From positions 1 to 39,664 of the forward strand of contig NZ_AUMJ01000055.1 of the NCBI RefSeq assembly GCF_000430625.1: a DNA stretch of 39,664 nt, given 5' to 3'. Source of the DNA: Aneurinibacillus terranovensis DSM 18919. Its GTDB lineage: Bacteria; Bacillota; Bacilli; Aneurinibacillales; Aneurinibacillaceae. Shown one piece after another: positions 1 through 7,281 of this stretch. The number at the start of each line of letters is the position of its first letter. Position 1 is the first letter of the stretch. The notes under the pieces are model-generated. The model was not told where the DNA came from, did no database searches, and saw nothing but the letters and a program-made list of their open reading frames with translations. The position numbers were made by a program, and so were the translations under genes.

Positions 1-192
1 CCCGGATGTTTTGTCGGTCCGACCTTCCGGTCACTAAGCGGCCGTTTCGCTTCCCTGCAGAAAAAGGATGAGCGGCAACGCCCGCGAGTTTTTCTCATCA
101 GTTGAGCAATGCCGCACTAACCCGGCCGGTTGATGGGTCTCATAGTTTATGGGATTCGTTGTTGATGGCATTTATTTTTATGGGAGCAAATC
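1..192. other. GC-rich segment with serial short hairpins, no gene
   Basis: No convincing reading frame is present. The first ~150 bases are clearly more GC-rich than the DNA that follows and contain several short inverted repeats in a row: GTCGG-t-CCGAC near 15-25, GACC-TTCC-GGTC near 22-33, AGCG-GCCGTTT-CGCT near 37-51, and CTCA-TCAG-TTGAG near 96-108. This looks like a structured RNA or the end of a mobile element running in from outside the window. I cannot name it. It lies just past the 3' end of the minus-strand hepT gene, so part of it could also act in termination. Confidence 0.3.
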
Positions 193-603
193 TTATCTCT
201 GTTCAAAACGAAGGATAGTATCCGAAAAGGCAATAAAATCGGTTAGATGTTGTTCAATAATCGCGCGAAGAATCGGTAGCTGAATCGATTGATAATCGTG
301 TACGACAATGTTACGGAATCCGATCATGGCTTTAAGCCTGCGTGTTAATTCCTCGTCAATAACCCCGTTATCTTGTAAAATTTCAAAGGCGTCGCGGCTA
401 TTTTGCGGTATGCCCCATCTTTTTTCGGAAACAATATGCATGGCTAAATCAATGCATGCTTCACATGCTCGCTGGACGTTTAAAATAATTGCATCCTGCT
501 TCGTGTAATTCTCCAGATTGCTTGGTGTATGATCGTATTCTTCGTTAATGCGTTTTAAACAACGTTTAATGGTTTGTAATTTGTTAACGATTACGTCATT
601 CAT
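193..603 (-). CDS. hepT: HepT-like ribonuclease toxin (HEPN/DUF86)
   Basis: A 136-residue, mostly helical HEPN-family protein, the toxin half of a HepT/MntA (type VII) toxin-antitoxin system. The catalytic R-x4-H-x-Y motif is intact at R97-H102-Y104 (RNIVVHDY). In characterised systems this motif cleaves RNA, and the tyrosine is the residue AMPylated by the antitoxin. The start codon lies inside the 3' end of mntA (8-base overlap), so the pair is translationally coupled, with antitoxin first. Family and motif are read directly; toxicity is inferred from the family. Confidence 0.88.
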   Translation of the reverse strand: MNDVIVNKLQTIKRCLKRINEEYDHTPSNLENYTKQDAIILNVQRACEACIDLAMHIVSEKRWGIPQNSRDAFEILQDNGVIDEELTRRLKAMIGFRNIVVHDYQSIQLPILRAIIEQHLTDFIAFSDTILRFEQR

Positions 604-988
604 CGTATAATGACCCCTTTTCTTTTAAACGATCAAAGATGGGTTGGCGTTCTTCATTGAGCATAGCATATTCTTTGTAGGCACGTGTGAAAAATTCCAT
701 ACGGCGTCCAGGATCCCGGTCAAGAAGCACTTTACCTGTTCCGATAATTTGTGCTCTGAATACTGTGCTGGCACGGCTTAAATCGACTAAATCCACTTCT
801 TTTCCAAGTTTGTCCGCGAGAGATTGACCGGCCATAAAGATTTCATATTCCGTAAAAGAACGATAGGAAAGAAAAGCAATGTCAATGTCACTATTGCTAT
901 GTATCGATCCTTTAGCGGCTGAACCGAACAGGATAATAACATAAGGAGATACATGTTCAATAAGGTGTTGGACAATTTCATTTTCCAT
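596..988 (-). CDS. mntA: MntA-like nucleotidyltransferase antitoxin
   Basis: A 130-residue minimal nucleotidyltransferase, the antitoxin partner of the adjacent HepT. The polymerase-beta-type signature G22-S23-x2-x-G26...S33-D34-I-D36 is present, with a third acidic residue at D66 (EVDLVDL). In this family the enzyme adds AMP residues to the tyrosine of the HepT R-x4-H-x-Y motif and so silences it. A good AAGGAG site precedes the ATG at 988. The last codons overlap the hepT start. A TATAAT-like hexamer lies upstream on the minus strand near 1030, but I could not find a convincing -35. Confidence 0.86.
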   Translation of the reverse strand: MENEIVQHLIEHVSPYVIILFGSAAKGSIHSNSDIDIAFLSYRSFTEYEIFMAGQSLADKLGKEVDLVDLSRASTVFRAQIIGTGKVLLDRDPGRRMEFFTRAYKEYAMLNEERQPIFDRLKEKGSLYDE

Positions 989-1237
989 GCGGCATTCTCC
1001 TTGTGTGTAGAAAAATATGTCTTCATTATATCATATGAAAGTGGGTAACGTTTTCAAGAAGGGAGGCTGTTTTTATAAATTAGACTCCCACATAATTTCA
1101 GTCGGACTAAAAATTATCCGTTATAATATATGTACGGGGTGCTCTTATTAAGAAGTTTTTATTGCAGCAAGCGTATTTTTTAACGGGTTTTCGTGTAAGA
1201 ACTATTTTTTGTCGGCTTTGGATGATTCCACAAAGCT
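989..1237. other. Intergenic region between mntA and the PilZ gene
   Basis: About 330 bases without a gene separate divergent mntA and the PilZ gene. A TATAAT lies at 1122-1127 on the plus strand but has no good -35 at 16-18 bases. I see no riboswitch or repeat. The only regulatory candidate is the weak sigma-D-like site at 1238-1264, listed separately. Confidence 0.4.
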
Positions 1238-1264
1238 GAAAATGTTGGAATGTTCAACCGATTT
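1238..1264 (+). promoter_or_regulatory. Weak sigma-D-like promoter upstream of the PilZ gene
   Basis: GAAA, 15 bases, ACCGATTT. Compared with the B. subtilis sigma-D consensus TAAA-N15-GCCGATAT this matches 3 of 4 and 6 of 8 positions, with the CCGAT core intact. It would start transcription near 1272, about 30 bases before the Shine-Dalgarno. It is the weakest of the six such sites in the window. Confidence 0.35.
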
Positions 1265-1321
1265 GCGACACAATGTGTTCTTTCTCCTTTAAAAAGCTAA
1301 ATGGAAGGGGGGACAGGGAAA

Positions 1322-1699
1322 ATGCCCGAGGAAGAAGAAAAACGCAACTTTTTTCGCCAACAGTTTCCTGAACCTCTGGAAGCAAACGCTCAAATTGTTC
1401 GTATTCGTGAAAAGGAAGTAGAAACGAATATACTTACTGCGCTAATACTAGATATGAGTGCGGGTGGGTTGCGTTTTCGAACACATTTAAGTTTCCCTGT
1501 TACACCTCTTGTGCTTTTTAATTTTGATATTAAAGTGTTGGACCGAATTGTTACCGTTTGCGGTTCCATTGTGCGAAAAGAGGAAATAGAGAAAGATATG
1601 TTTGAATATGGTTTGCAGTTTTCTATAGATGAACATAAAAGGGAAGAAATTACTCAGCTGCTTAATCGACTGAGCATACGCAGACGGAGAGGAAAATAA
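1322..1699 (+). CDS. PilZ-domain protein (c-di-GMP receptor)
   Basis: A 125-residue single-domain PilZ protein. Both c-di-GMP contact motifs are visible: R8-x3-R12 (RNFFR) and D44-x-S46-x2-G49 (DMSAGG). Stand-alone PilZ proteins bind c-di-GMP in the cytosol and typically adjust motility or surface behaviour. I chose the ATG at 1322 because a GGAAGGGGGG Shine-Dalgarno sits 9 bases upstream of it and the R-x3-R motif normally lies close to the N-terminus; an in-frame ATG at 1301 would put that purine run inside the gene. Position just before the flagellar block, a possible sigma-D site upstream, and an HD-GYP phosphodiesterase later in the window all fit a role in c-di-GMP control of motility. 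Confidence 0.85.
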   Translation: MPEEEEKRNFFRQQFPEPLEANAQIVRIREKEVETNILTALILDMSAGGLRFRTHLSFPVTPLVLFNFDIKVLDRIVTVCGSIVRKEEIEKDMFEYGLQFSIDEHKREEITQLLNRLSIRRRRGK

Positions 1700-1844
1700 A
1701 GTGATGGAAGCTTTTGCATTTTATCCTGGGACCTCTCACATGAAATTTTCAACCAATTTTTTAAAAATGAGGCTATCTTCTCACGTTTAATCAGGTAAAA
1801 TGATAGTATATCTTTCGGAGGAAGTTAATAGGGGAGAGGGTACG

Positions 1845-2270
1845 ATGTCTTTAAATAATGTAATAAATTGCCCGCGCTGTGGTAAGATTTTCATAAAGAT
1901 TCGCCAGCCTGTATGTCCGGAATGCGTAAAGGAAATCGATAAAGAATATGATAAATGCTATCAATTTCTTCGCAAAAAAGAGAACCGGGGATGTACGACT
2001 TATGAATTAAGTAAGGGCACGGGTGTATCCGTCAATCAAATCACCCGGTTTATTCTGGAAGGAAGACTTTCCATTGAAAACGCTCCGAACATGGGATATC
2101 CGTGCGAATCGTGTGGAACGATGATTCGTTCGGGTAAGGTATGCGATTCGTGTTTAAACCAGCGAAAGAAGGCAATCCAGTCACTGCAGGGGGAAGCCAG
2201 ACGCGATATGGAGCAAAGAGATCGTGAGAGGAAAGGGCACCTATATCGAAGCGGTCACGACGAACAGTAG
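1845..2270 (+). CDS. yvyF: YvyF family flagellar operon protein
   Basis: A 141-residue protein with two four-cysteine zinc-ribbon-like modules, C9/C12/C24/C27 and C87/C90/C100/C103. They flank a helix-turn-helix-like stretch (about 51-75, TTYELSKGTGVSVNQITRF). This matches the YvyF family (about 139 aa in B. subtilis), the gene that precedes flgM there. The biochemical role is not firmly known; the HTH and zinc modules suggest nucleic-acid binding. The start at 1845 has a GGGGAGAGGG site right upstream; the longer frame from 1800 lacks one. In B. subtilis yvyF follows comF genes, but here a PilZ gene takes that place. Confidence 0.85.
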   Translation: MSLNNVINCPRCGKIFIKIRQPVCPECVKEIDKEYDKCYQFLRKKENRGCTTYELSKGTGVSVNQITRFILEGRLSIENAPNMGYPCESCGTMIRSGKVCDSCLNQRKKAIQSLQGEARRDMEQRDRERKGHLYRSGHDEQ

Positions 2271-2277
2271 AAACCAC

Positions 2278-2305
2278 TAAAAATTCGAGAGAAGAATGCC
2301 GATTA
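2278..2305 (+). promoter_or_regulatory. Sigma-D promoter for flgM
   Basis: TAAA (2278-2281), 16 bases, GCCGATTA (2298-2305). This is a close match to TAAA-N15-GCCGATAT and sits where the B. subtilis flgM sigma-D promoter lies. The -10 element is also the left arm of the terminator hairpin at 2298-2333. Confidence 0.65.
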
Positions 2306-2333
2306 CAATAGTAACAGTAGTCGGCTTTTATTA
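2298..2333 (+). terminator. Rho-independent terminator after yvyF
   Basis: Nine-base-pair stem GCCGATTAC/GTAGTCGGC (one G-T wobble) with a 10-base loop, then TTTTATTAT. It would stop yvyF transcripts before flgM, leaving flgM mainly to its own promoter. Confidence 0.7.
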
Positions 2334-2471
2334 TATATGCTTTCTTTAATATCCGGTAATATTCAGGAGATTTAAATTACAGGTCTGCGGGTATTGCACA
2401 ATGGGAAGAAAGAGGAGTAAAGAATAACAAACAACCACTAAAGTCGACATTGGAAAAAGAGGTGAATAAGA

Positions 2472-2729
2472 ATGAGAATTGAACGACCGAACAATATTCA
2501 GCCTGTTAATCCTTATCAGCAGCAAGGTAACAAGCAGGAGAACGTTAAGAAGGGGACGCAGCGGGACCAATTGGAGATTTCTTCGGAAGCGCTGGATTTA
2601 CAGAAGAATCAGGAGACGGAAGCACAGCGCGCCAATCGAATCGCTCAGTTGAAAGAGCAGGTGCAGGCAGGAACCTATCATGTTGATCCATATAAAGTGG
2701 CGGAGAAGCTCCTCGAGAGAGGTTTATAG
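2472..2729 (+). CDS. flgM: FlgM, anti-sigma-D factor
   Basis: An 85-residue FlgM. The N-terminal half is polar and likely disordered (MRIERPNNIQPVNPYQQQG). The C-terminal half (about 38-85) carries the conserved helices that bind sigma-D: SSEALDLQKNQE, then RANRIAQLKEQVQAGTY and HVDPYKVAEKLLERGL. FlgM holds sigma-D inactive until the hook-basal body is finished. Good GAGGTG ribosome site. First gene of flgM-flgN-flgK-flgL, preceded by a sigma-D promoter, so it feeds back on its own transcription. Confidence 0.95.
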   Translation: MRIERPNNIQPVNPYQQQGNKQENVKKGTQRDQLEISSEALDLQKNQETEAQRANRIAQLKEQVQAGTYHVDPYKVAEKLLERGL

Positions 2730-2754
2730 AAACTGGCGGATGGTGGGATGAACC

Positions 2755-3264
2755 ATGAGCGAATTGTATGAGATTATAGAGATTCTTGAACAGCTCATTG
2801 CTGAGCATGAGAAGATGTTAAAGCTGGCCAGGCATAAAAAAGAAGCGTTAATTACGGGAGCTATAAATGATTTGGCAAGGATTATTCAATTTGAATCTCG
2901 TTCGATTACAGCCATCCAATCCCTTGAACTAGAGCGAGAACGTCATGTCTCGCTCTATTTCATGCGACGGGGAATGCGGAAGGATGTATTTTACCTTAGC
3001 GATCTTATTGAGTCGGCGGGCGAAGCAACAGAAGCAGGGAAGGCGCTTCTTCGCTGCCAAACGGATCTGAGTCAGATACTGAAAGAACTGCAGGAATTAA
3101 ATAAGTTAAATCAGCAGCTCATCATGCAGTCGCTGGATTTCGTGAATTTCTCATTGGAAGAAATGACAGCACCGGTTGAGCATCCGTACACGTATAAAAA
3201 AGATCAGCAGATACAGTCGAACGACTCGGGCTTTTCAACTCGCTTTTTTGATAGTAAGGCCTGA
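2755..3264 (+). CDS. flgN: FlgN, chaperone of hook-filament junction proteins
   Basis: A 169-residue all-helical protein of the FlgN family, which holds FlgK and FlgL unfolded and delivers them to the flagellar export gate. Family features seen are the N-terminal helix LYEIIEILEQLIAEHEKML, the following KKEALITGAINDLARII, and the L-rich helix near 110-130. It lies directly between flgM and its client flgK, the normal order. The tail after about 145 is polar and likely flexible. Confidence 0.92.
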   Translation: MSELYEIIEILEQLIAEHEKMLKLARHKKEALITGAINDLARIIQFESRSITAIQSLELERERHVSLYFMRRGMRKDVFYLSDLIESAGEATEAGKALLRCQTDLSQILKELQELNKLNQQLIMQSLDFVNFSLEEMTAPVEHPYTYKKDQQIQSNDSGFSTRFFDSKA

Positions 3265-3313
3265 TGTGCGAATTGACATTAATGGAAAAAACGAAGGAGA
3301 GGCAGGTATATAA

Positions 3314-4723
3314 ATGGGCTCAACGTTTGCGGGATTAGAGCTGGCAAAGCGAGGTCTATTTGCACAGCAATCAGCACTGTATACGACCGGACATAATATA
3401 GCCAATGATAATACAGATGGCTATACACGACAACGGGTCAATCTGGTAGCCACGGCTCCGTTTCCAATGCCGAGTATAACGAACGACCGTCAGGCGGGGC
3501 AAATGGGTACCGGTGTTACGGTTGATTCTGTACAGCGGCTGCGGGAGGGGTTTTTGGACTCGCAATACCGTGGCGAGAATAAAAATGTTGGAGAATATGG
3601 AACAACAGCAGATACGCTTGAGAAAATTGAGACGATCTTGCAGGAGCCATCAAATACAGGACTTCAAAGTACCATGGATCAATTTTGGGCATCCTGGCAG
3701 AAACTATCCCAAAATCCAAGTGATGCTGCGACTCAAGAAGTTGTTATACAAAATGGGAAAGCGGTGGCTGAAACATTTAACTTTATTAGCAGTGACTTGA
3801 AGTCCTTGCAGCATGATGTGAATAATAGTATTCAGGTAACGGCAGATTCAATGAATACGATGGCAAAAAACATTGCTTCTTTAAATACGAAAATCAATGA
3901 AGCCGTTGTAAATGGGTATACTCCTAATGATTTATATGACCAGCGGGATCTGTTAATCGACCAGCTATCTAATCTTGCAGATGTTACCGTTACGCCTGTT
4001 ATGAATGGAGCCACAGATACGGGTATGGTAACTGTTACAGTAAATGGACAAACTTTAGTTGACCCAAGCCTTGCGTCAGGATATAACGCGGTAACTACAG
4101 TTAATAATGGAACAATAGCTGATGGTTCTCCTAAATATGATGTCCAAATAGGGGGCGCGACAATCGGCCTCGGAAGTGGGGGAGGAAAGCTTAATGGTCT
4201 TTTAGCATCCCGTGATCAAATTATTGATGACGCATCAGGAAATGGGAATGGGTATTTAAATAAAATCAATACGTTAGCGAGCACTCTTATAAGTCAAGTC
4301 AATAGTGTAAAAGCATTCTTTTCGGGTACTGGCGCCTCGGATATCAATGTTACAGCAAATGCTGCTTCACTCACACCTGGTAATCCGGGTGATAATACAA
4401 TGGCTTTAGCGATGTACGGATTAAAAGAAAACACGAATATTTCATTCGGCTCTTCAACGACTTCTTTTGATGGTTACACACGTCAGATTATTTCCGCGCT
4501 TGGTGTTCAAACACAGGATGCCGAACGTATGCGGGATAACTCGAAAATTCTGCTAAATGACGTGGATAATCGACGTCAATCCGTGTCCGGCGTCTCACTC
4601 GATGAAGAGATGAGCAACATGATGAAGTTTCAGCACGCGTATAACGCCGCAGCGCGTACGATGACAACCATGGATGAAATATTGGATAAAGTAATCAATA
4701 ATATGGGGCTTGTAGGCAGATAG
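3314..4723 (+). CDS. flgK: FlgK, hook-associated protein 1
   Basis: A 469-residue FlgK. The N-terminal rod/hook signature (GLELAKRGLFAQQSALYTTGHNIANDNTDGYTRQRVNL, about 6-44) and the C-terminal helix SLDEEMSNMMKFQHAYNAAARTMTTMDEILDKVINNM are both present; these two ends coil together in the assembled junction. The middle is the variable domain. FlgK forms the first junction zone between hook and filament and is exported with FlgN help. The gene follows flgN with an AAGGAGAGG site and runs into flgL after 11 bases. Confidence 0.96.
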   Translation: MGSTFAGLELAKRGLFAQQSALYTTGHNIANDNTDGYTRQRVNLVATAPFPMPSITNDRQAGQMGTGVTVDSVQRLREGFLDSQYRGENKNVGEYGTTADTLEKIETILQEPSNTGLQSTMDQFWASWQKLSQNPSDAATQEVVIQNGKAVAETFNFISSDLKSLQHDVNNSIQVTADSMNTMAKNIASLNTKINEAVVNGYTPNDLYDQRDLLIDQLSNLADVTVTPVMNGATDTGMVTVTVNGQTLVDPSLASGYNAVTTVNNGTIADGSPKYDVQIGGATIGLGSGGGKLNGLLASRDQIIDDASGNGNGYLNKINTLASTLISQVNSVKAFFSGTGASDINVTANAASLTPGNPGDNTMALAMYGLKENTNISFGSSTTSFDGYTRQIISALGVQTQDAERMRDNSKILLNDVDNRRQSVSGVSLDEEMSNMMKFQHAYNAAARTMTTMDEILDKVINNMGLVGR

Positions 4724-4734
4724 GGGGATAATGG

Positions 4735-5634
4735 ATGCGCGTTACGCAGAATATGTTAAATAATGACATGTTATATAATCTTGATAATAGTATGCAGAAT
4801 ATGGGACGTCTACAAGATATGCTTTCGTCGGGGAAAAAAATTACGAAACCATCCCAAGATCCAATTGCGGCTATACAAGGAATGTTTTACCAAACAAATT
4901 TGGCTGAAAATCAACAGTTTAAAGATAATACAAATGAAGCGATTAATTGGATGGATCAATACGATTCCTCCATTTCTGAAGGGGTTAACATCTTAAGCCG
5001 TGTTAAAGATTTAATAAACCAGGCGGCGAATGATACAAATACCAGTAGTGACCGGCAAAAAATAGCCACTGAGATTCAACAATTGCGTGATCAATTAGGC
5101 ACAGTAGCCAATACAACATTTGCGGGAAAATATATTTTTAATGGAACAAAAACGTTAACAGCGCCTTATGATCCAAATATCTCTGATTTAAAGACACCGG
5201 CCAACATCGATAATACGGATGTGAATCTGGAAGTTTCACAGGGGATCCAAATACCGATAAATGTAAAACCAAGTGATATTTTTGGGGCAAATGGAGCTAG
5301 CGTATTTTCAACACTTAATACAGTCATTCAAGATCTAAATAACCCAGCGGTGACAGGAACGCAGCTCTCAGCTGATTTAGGAACCATTGAAGGTCAATTG
5401 GATACTTTTATAAAGGTTCAAGCATCTGTAGGTTCCCGTACGAATCGTATTCAATTGATGCAAAACCGCCTTGATACGCAATATAACGGCACTACTAAAA
5501 TGCTCTCTGATGCAGAAGACGCTGATTTGGCACAAGTCATCACTGACTTGCAAAATGCGGAAAATGTTCATCGGGCCGCTCTTTCAGCCGGTTCGCGTAT
5601 TATTCAACCCTCGTTGCTTGACTTCCTGCGGTAG
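4735..5634 (+). CDS. flgL: FlgL, hook-associated protein 3
   Basis: A 299-residue flagellin-like junction protein, usual length. The N-terminus MRVTQNMLNNDMLYNLDNSMQNMGRLQ with LSSGKKITKPSQDP (about 31-44) is the FlgL form of the flagellin D0/D1 helices. The C-terminal helix ends in AALSAGSRIIQPSLLDFLR. FlgL is the second junction ring, onto which flagellin polymerises. Transcribed with flgK (11-base gap). Confidence 0.96.
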   Translation: MRVTQNMLNNDMLYNLDNSMQNMGRLQDMLSSGKKITKPSQDPIAAIQGMFYQTNLAENQQFKDNTNEAINWMDQYDSSISEGVNILSRVKDLINQAANDTNTSSDRQKIATEIQQLRDQLGTVANTTFAGKYIFNGTKTLTAPYDPNISDLKTPANIDNTDVNLEVSQGIQIPINVKPSDIFGANGASVFSTLNTVIQDLNNPAVTGTQLSADLGTIEGQLDTFIKVQASVGSRTNRIQLMQNRLDTQYNGTTKMLSDAEDADLAQVITDLQNAENVHRAALSAGSRIIQPSLLDFLR

Positions 5635-5647
5635 GGAGTGAGCGGTT

Positions 5648-6223
5648 TTGAATTTGCCTCATATTCAATTGGCCCAATCGTTTACAAAGATCGGCTGGGA
5701 TGTACAGAGGCCGACCTATACGTTTGAACCGGCACATACGCAACTTCATATTGAGCAAAAACCCGCGGAAATGATTCTTCATCGTACACAACCGGTTGTA
5801 CAGATTGACCAGAGTCAGTGCCGGGCGGATATGGATTTAAAAAGTACTGCCCAGCAGAATGCTGAGTTTGCCGCATATGGGCGCAAGTCTGTTCTTGAAT
5901 ACATTGCACGTGTTACAGCGGAAGGGGAACAGATGGGGGCGATTGAGAATAAAGGGAATGTCATAGCGGACATTGCCAAAGGGAAAAAATTCATGACTGA
6001 TCATCAATTTGGTTACGGGAATGTACCGGGAAACCTCTCCTTACATATGAACGGTATACCTGGTGAATTGAATATCGAATGGAAGTTGGGTGGCACATCG
6101 ATTGATGTACAACAAACACCGTTTCATCAGCGTTACGAGAAGGGTAAAATCGATTATTATATTCAACAAAAAAACCGACTGAATATCCAGGTAAGTGGTG
6201 ATAATGTAGATACGTTATATTAA
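5648..6223 (+). CDS. yviE: DUF6470 family protein (YviE-like)
   Basis: A 191-residue protein of the DUF6470/YviE family, a gene that sits between flgL and fliW across Bacillales. It has no signal peptide or membrane segment. The first 85 residues are rich in Q/H-containing beta-like segments (THTQLHIEQKPAEMILHRTQPVVQIDQSQCR), followed by a helical stretch (STAQQNAEFAAYGRKSVLEYI) and a second beta-rich part. Function is not known. The start is a TTG at 5648, set by a GGGAGTG site 7 bases upstream; the gene is 13 bases behind flgL. Confidence 0.85.
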   Translation: MNLPHIQLAQSFTKIGWDVQRPTYTFEPAHTQLHIEQKPAEMILHRTQPVVQIDQSQCRADMDLKSTAQQNAEFAAYGRKSVLEYIARVTAEGEQMGAIENKGNVIADIAKGKKFMTDHQFGYGNVPGNLSLHMNGIPGELNIEWKLGGTSIDVQQTPFHQRYEKGKIDYYIQQKNRLNIQVSGDNVDTLY

Positions 6224-6346
6224 GTATGCAATTTGATAGAAATATCGGCATGGATTATAAAGCTACCTATATCGAATGGGTGGACCTTTGTCGTTTACTA
6301 GAGGACACATTTCTTATTAAGGTAAGCGAAAGGAGAGTGAGGATAA

Positions 6347-6838
6347 ATGCCTCTTAAGGTCACGTCAAGCCTTTTTGGCGAAGTGGAGTATAAGGAAGAG
6401 GAAGTATACCGTTTCGATAATGGGATTCCGGGATTTGAGGAGGAGAAGAGCTTTCTTCTGCTTAAGGTTGAGGAAAGCCCGTTTACGATCCTTCATTCTA
6501 CGTCCGATGATTTATATTTTTTCCTAGTGGATCCTTTTGCATTGTTTTCCGACTATAAATTTACCATTCCGGACCATGTGCTTGAAACGCTGGAAATCAC
6601 AGAACGTGAACAGGTCATCTGTTACGCGATTGCAGTCTTACGTGAGCCGCTATCGGATTCTACGGTGAATCTGGTGGCCCCTGTGATTCTCAATTCAGCG
6701 AACCATCGAGGATTGCAGCTCGTTTTGGAGAATACGGCTTATTCTGTTCGTCATCCATTGGGCCTTCCTGCGAATCATAAGCCAAAAGAAAAGGATGTAA
6801 AGGACAACGGAACGATTGATAAGGCGGTTGCCAAATGA
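6347..6838 (+). CDS. fliW: FliW, flagellar assembly factor and CsrA antagonist
   Basis: A 163-residue FliW of ordinary length (about 145-160), with a conserved opening (SSLFGEVEYKEEEVYRFDNGIPGFEEEKSFLLL) and the core ending in LENTAYSVRHPL. FliW binds either flagellin or CsrA. When flagellin is exported, free FliW captures CsrA and releases hag translation. The AAGGAGAGTGAGG site fixes the ATG at 6347. csrA follows after 16 bases and hag next, so the whole FliW-CsrA-flagellin switch is encoded in a row. The last ~20 residues are charged and less conserved. Confidence 0.95.
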   Translation: MPLKVTSSLFGEVEYKEEEVYRFDNGIPGFEEEKSFLLLKVEESPFTILHSTSDDLYFFLVDPFALFSDYKFTIPDHVLETLEITEREQVICYAIAVLREPLSDSTVNLVAPVILNSANHRGLQLVLENTAYSVRHPLGLPANHKPKEKDVKDNGTIDKAVAK

Positions 6839-6854
6839 GAGGCCGGGATAGACG

Positions 6855-7109
6855 ATGCTCGTATTGACGCGTAAAATCGGAGAGTCGATTATGATCGGGG
6901 ATCATATTACGCTAAAGATTGTTAACGTAGATGGCGAACAGGTTAAGATAGGCATTGAAGCACCGCGCTCTATTTTAATTCATCGGCGGGAGATTTATGA
7001 GTCCATCCAGCAGGAAAATAAATTGGCGCGAACATCACCACCGGTAAATATTGAACAGCTAAAACAATTAGGAAAGATAAGTGGTTTAACGTTAGAAAAT
7101 GAAAAATAG
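6855..7109 (+). CDS. csrA: CsrA, translational regulator
   Basis: An 84-residue CsrA. The dimeric beta-barrel sequence is clear: [51 protein letters not shown]. The RNA-contacting residues of the family are present (L4, R6 in strand 1 and the RREIY segment near 44-48). The C-terminal extension common in Firmicutes carries the FliW-binding surface. CsrA blocks translation of hag by covering its ribosome site; two matching RNA sites are present in the leader downstream at 7237-7275. Confidence 0.96.
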   Translation: MLVLTRKIGESIMIGDHITLKIVNVDGEQVKIGIEAPRSILIHRREIYESIQQENKLARTSPPVNIEQLKQLGKISGLTLENEK

Positions 7110-7151
7110 AGAAATGGAATGTATATTATCTAATTTTTTTCGGAAAAGGAT

Positions 7152-7178
7152 TAAATAATTTGATTGGCATTCCGATAA
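7152..7178 (+). promoter_or_regulatory. Sigma-D promoter for hag
   Basis: TAAA (7152-7155), 15 bases, TCCGATAA (7171-7178). The spacing is ideal and the CCGATA core is intact. It gives a leader of about 95 bases that carries the CsrA sites. Confidence 0.75.
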
Positions 7179-7236
7179 TTAAAGTATAGGAAGTATGTAT
7201 TTTGGGTTAAGAAGCCAAATGGCTTTTTAATAAAAA

Positions 7237-7275
7237 CTATGAACAGGGACGTTCGTAGAAAAAATCAAGGAGGAA
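7237..7275 (+). promoter_or_regulatory. CsrA-binding sites in the hag leader
   Basis: Site 1: an 8-bp hairpin CTATGAAC/GTTCGTAG (7237-7244 with 7251-7258, one wobble) that presents the loop AGGGAC. Its AACAGGGACGT closely follows the CsrA consensus ACARGGAUGU, with GGA in the loop. Site 2: CAAGGAGGAAT at 7266-7276, which is the hag Shine-Dalgarno itself. Two sites, one overlapping the ribosome site, is the arrangement known for B. subtilis hag. Confidence 0.75.
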
Positions 7276-7281
7276 TATACA

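Noticed and set aside
1-150. Hammerhead ribozyme on the minus strand (CTGATGAG followed about 45 bases later by CGAAAC)
   Set aside because: The two core motifs are there, but the bases between cannot form stem II next to both cores, and no stem I or stem III partners with a GUC cleavage site were found.
1000-1320. c-di-GMP riboswitch upstream of the PilZ gene
   Set aside because: No GEMM-type conserved core or paired arms could be found in this AT-rich gap.
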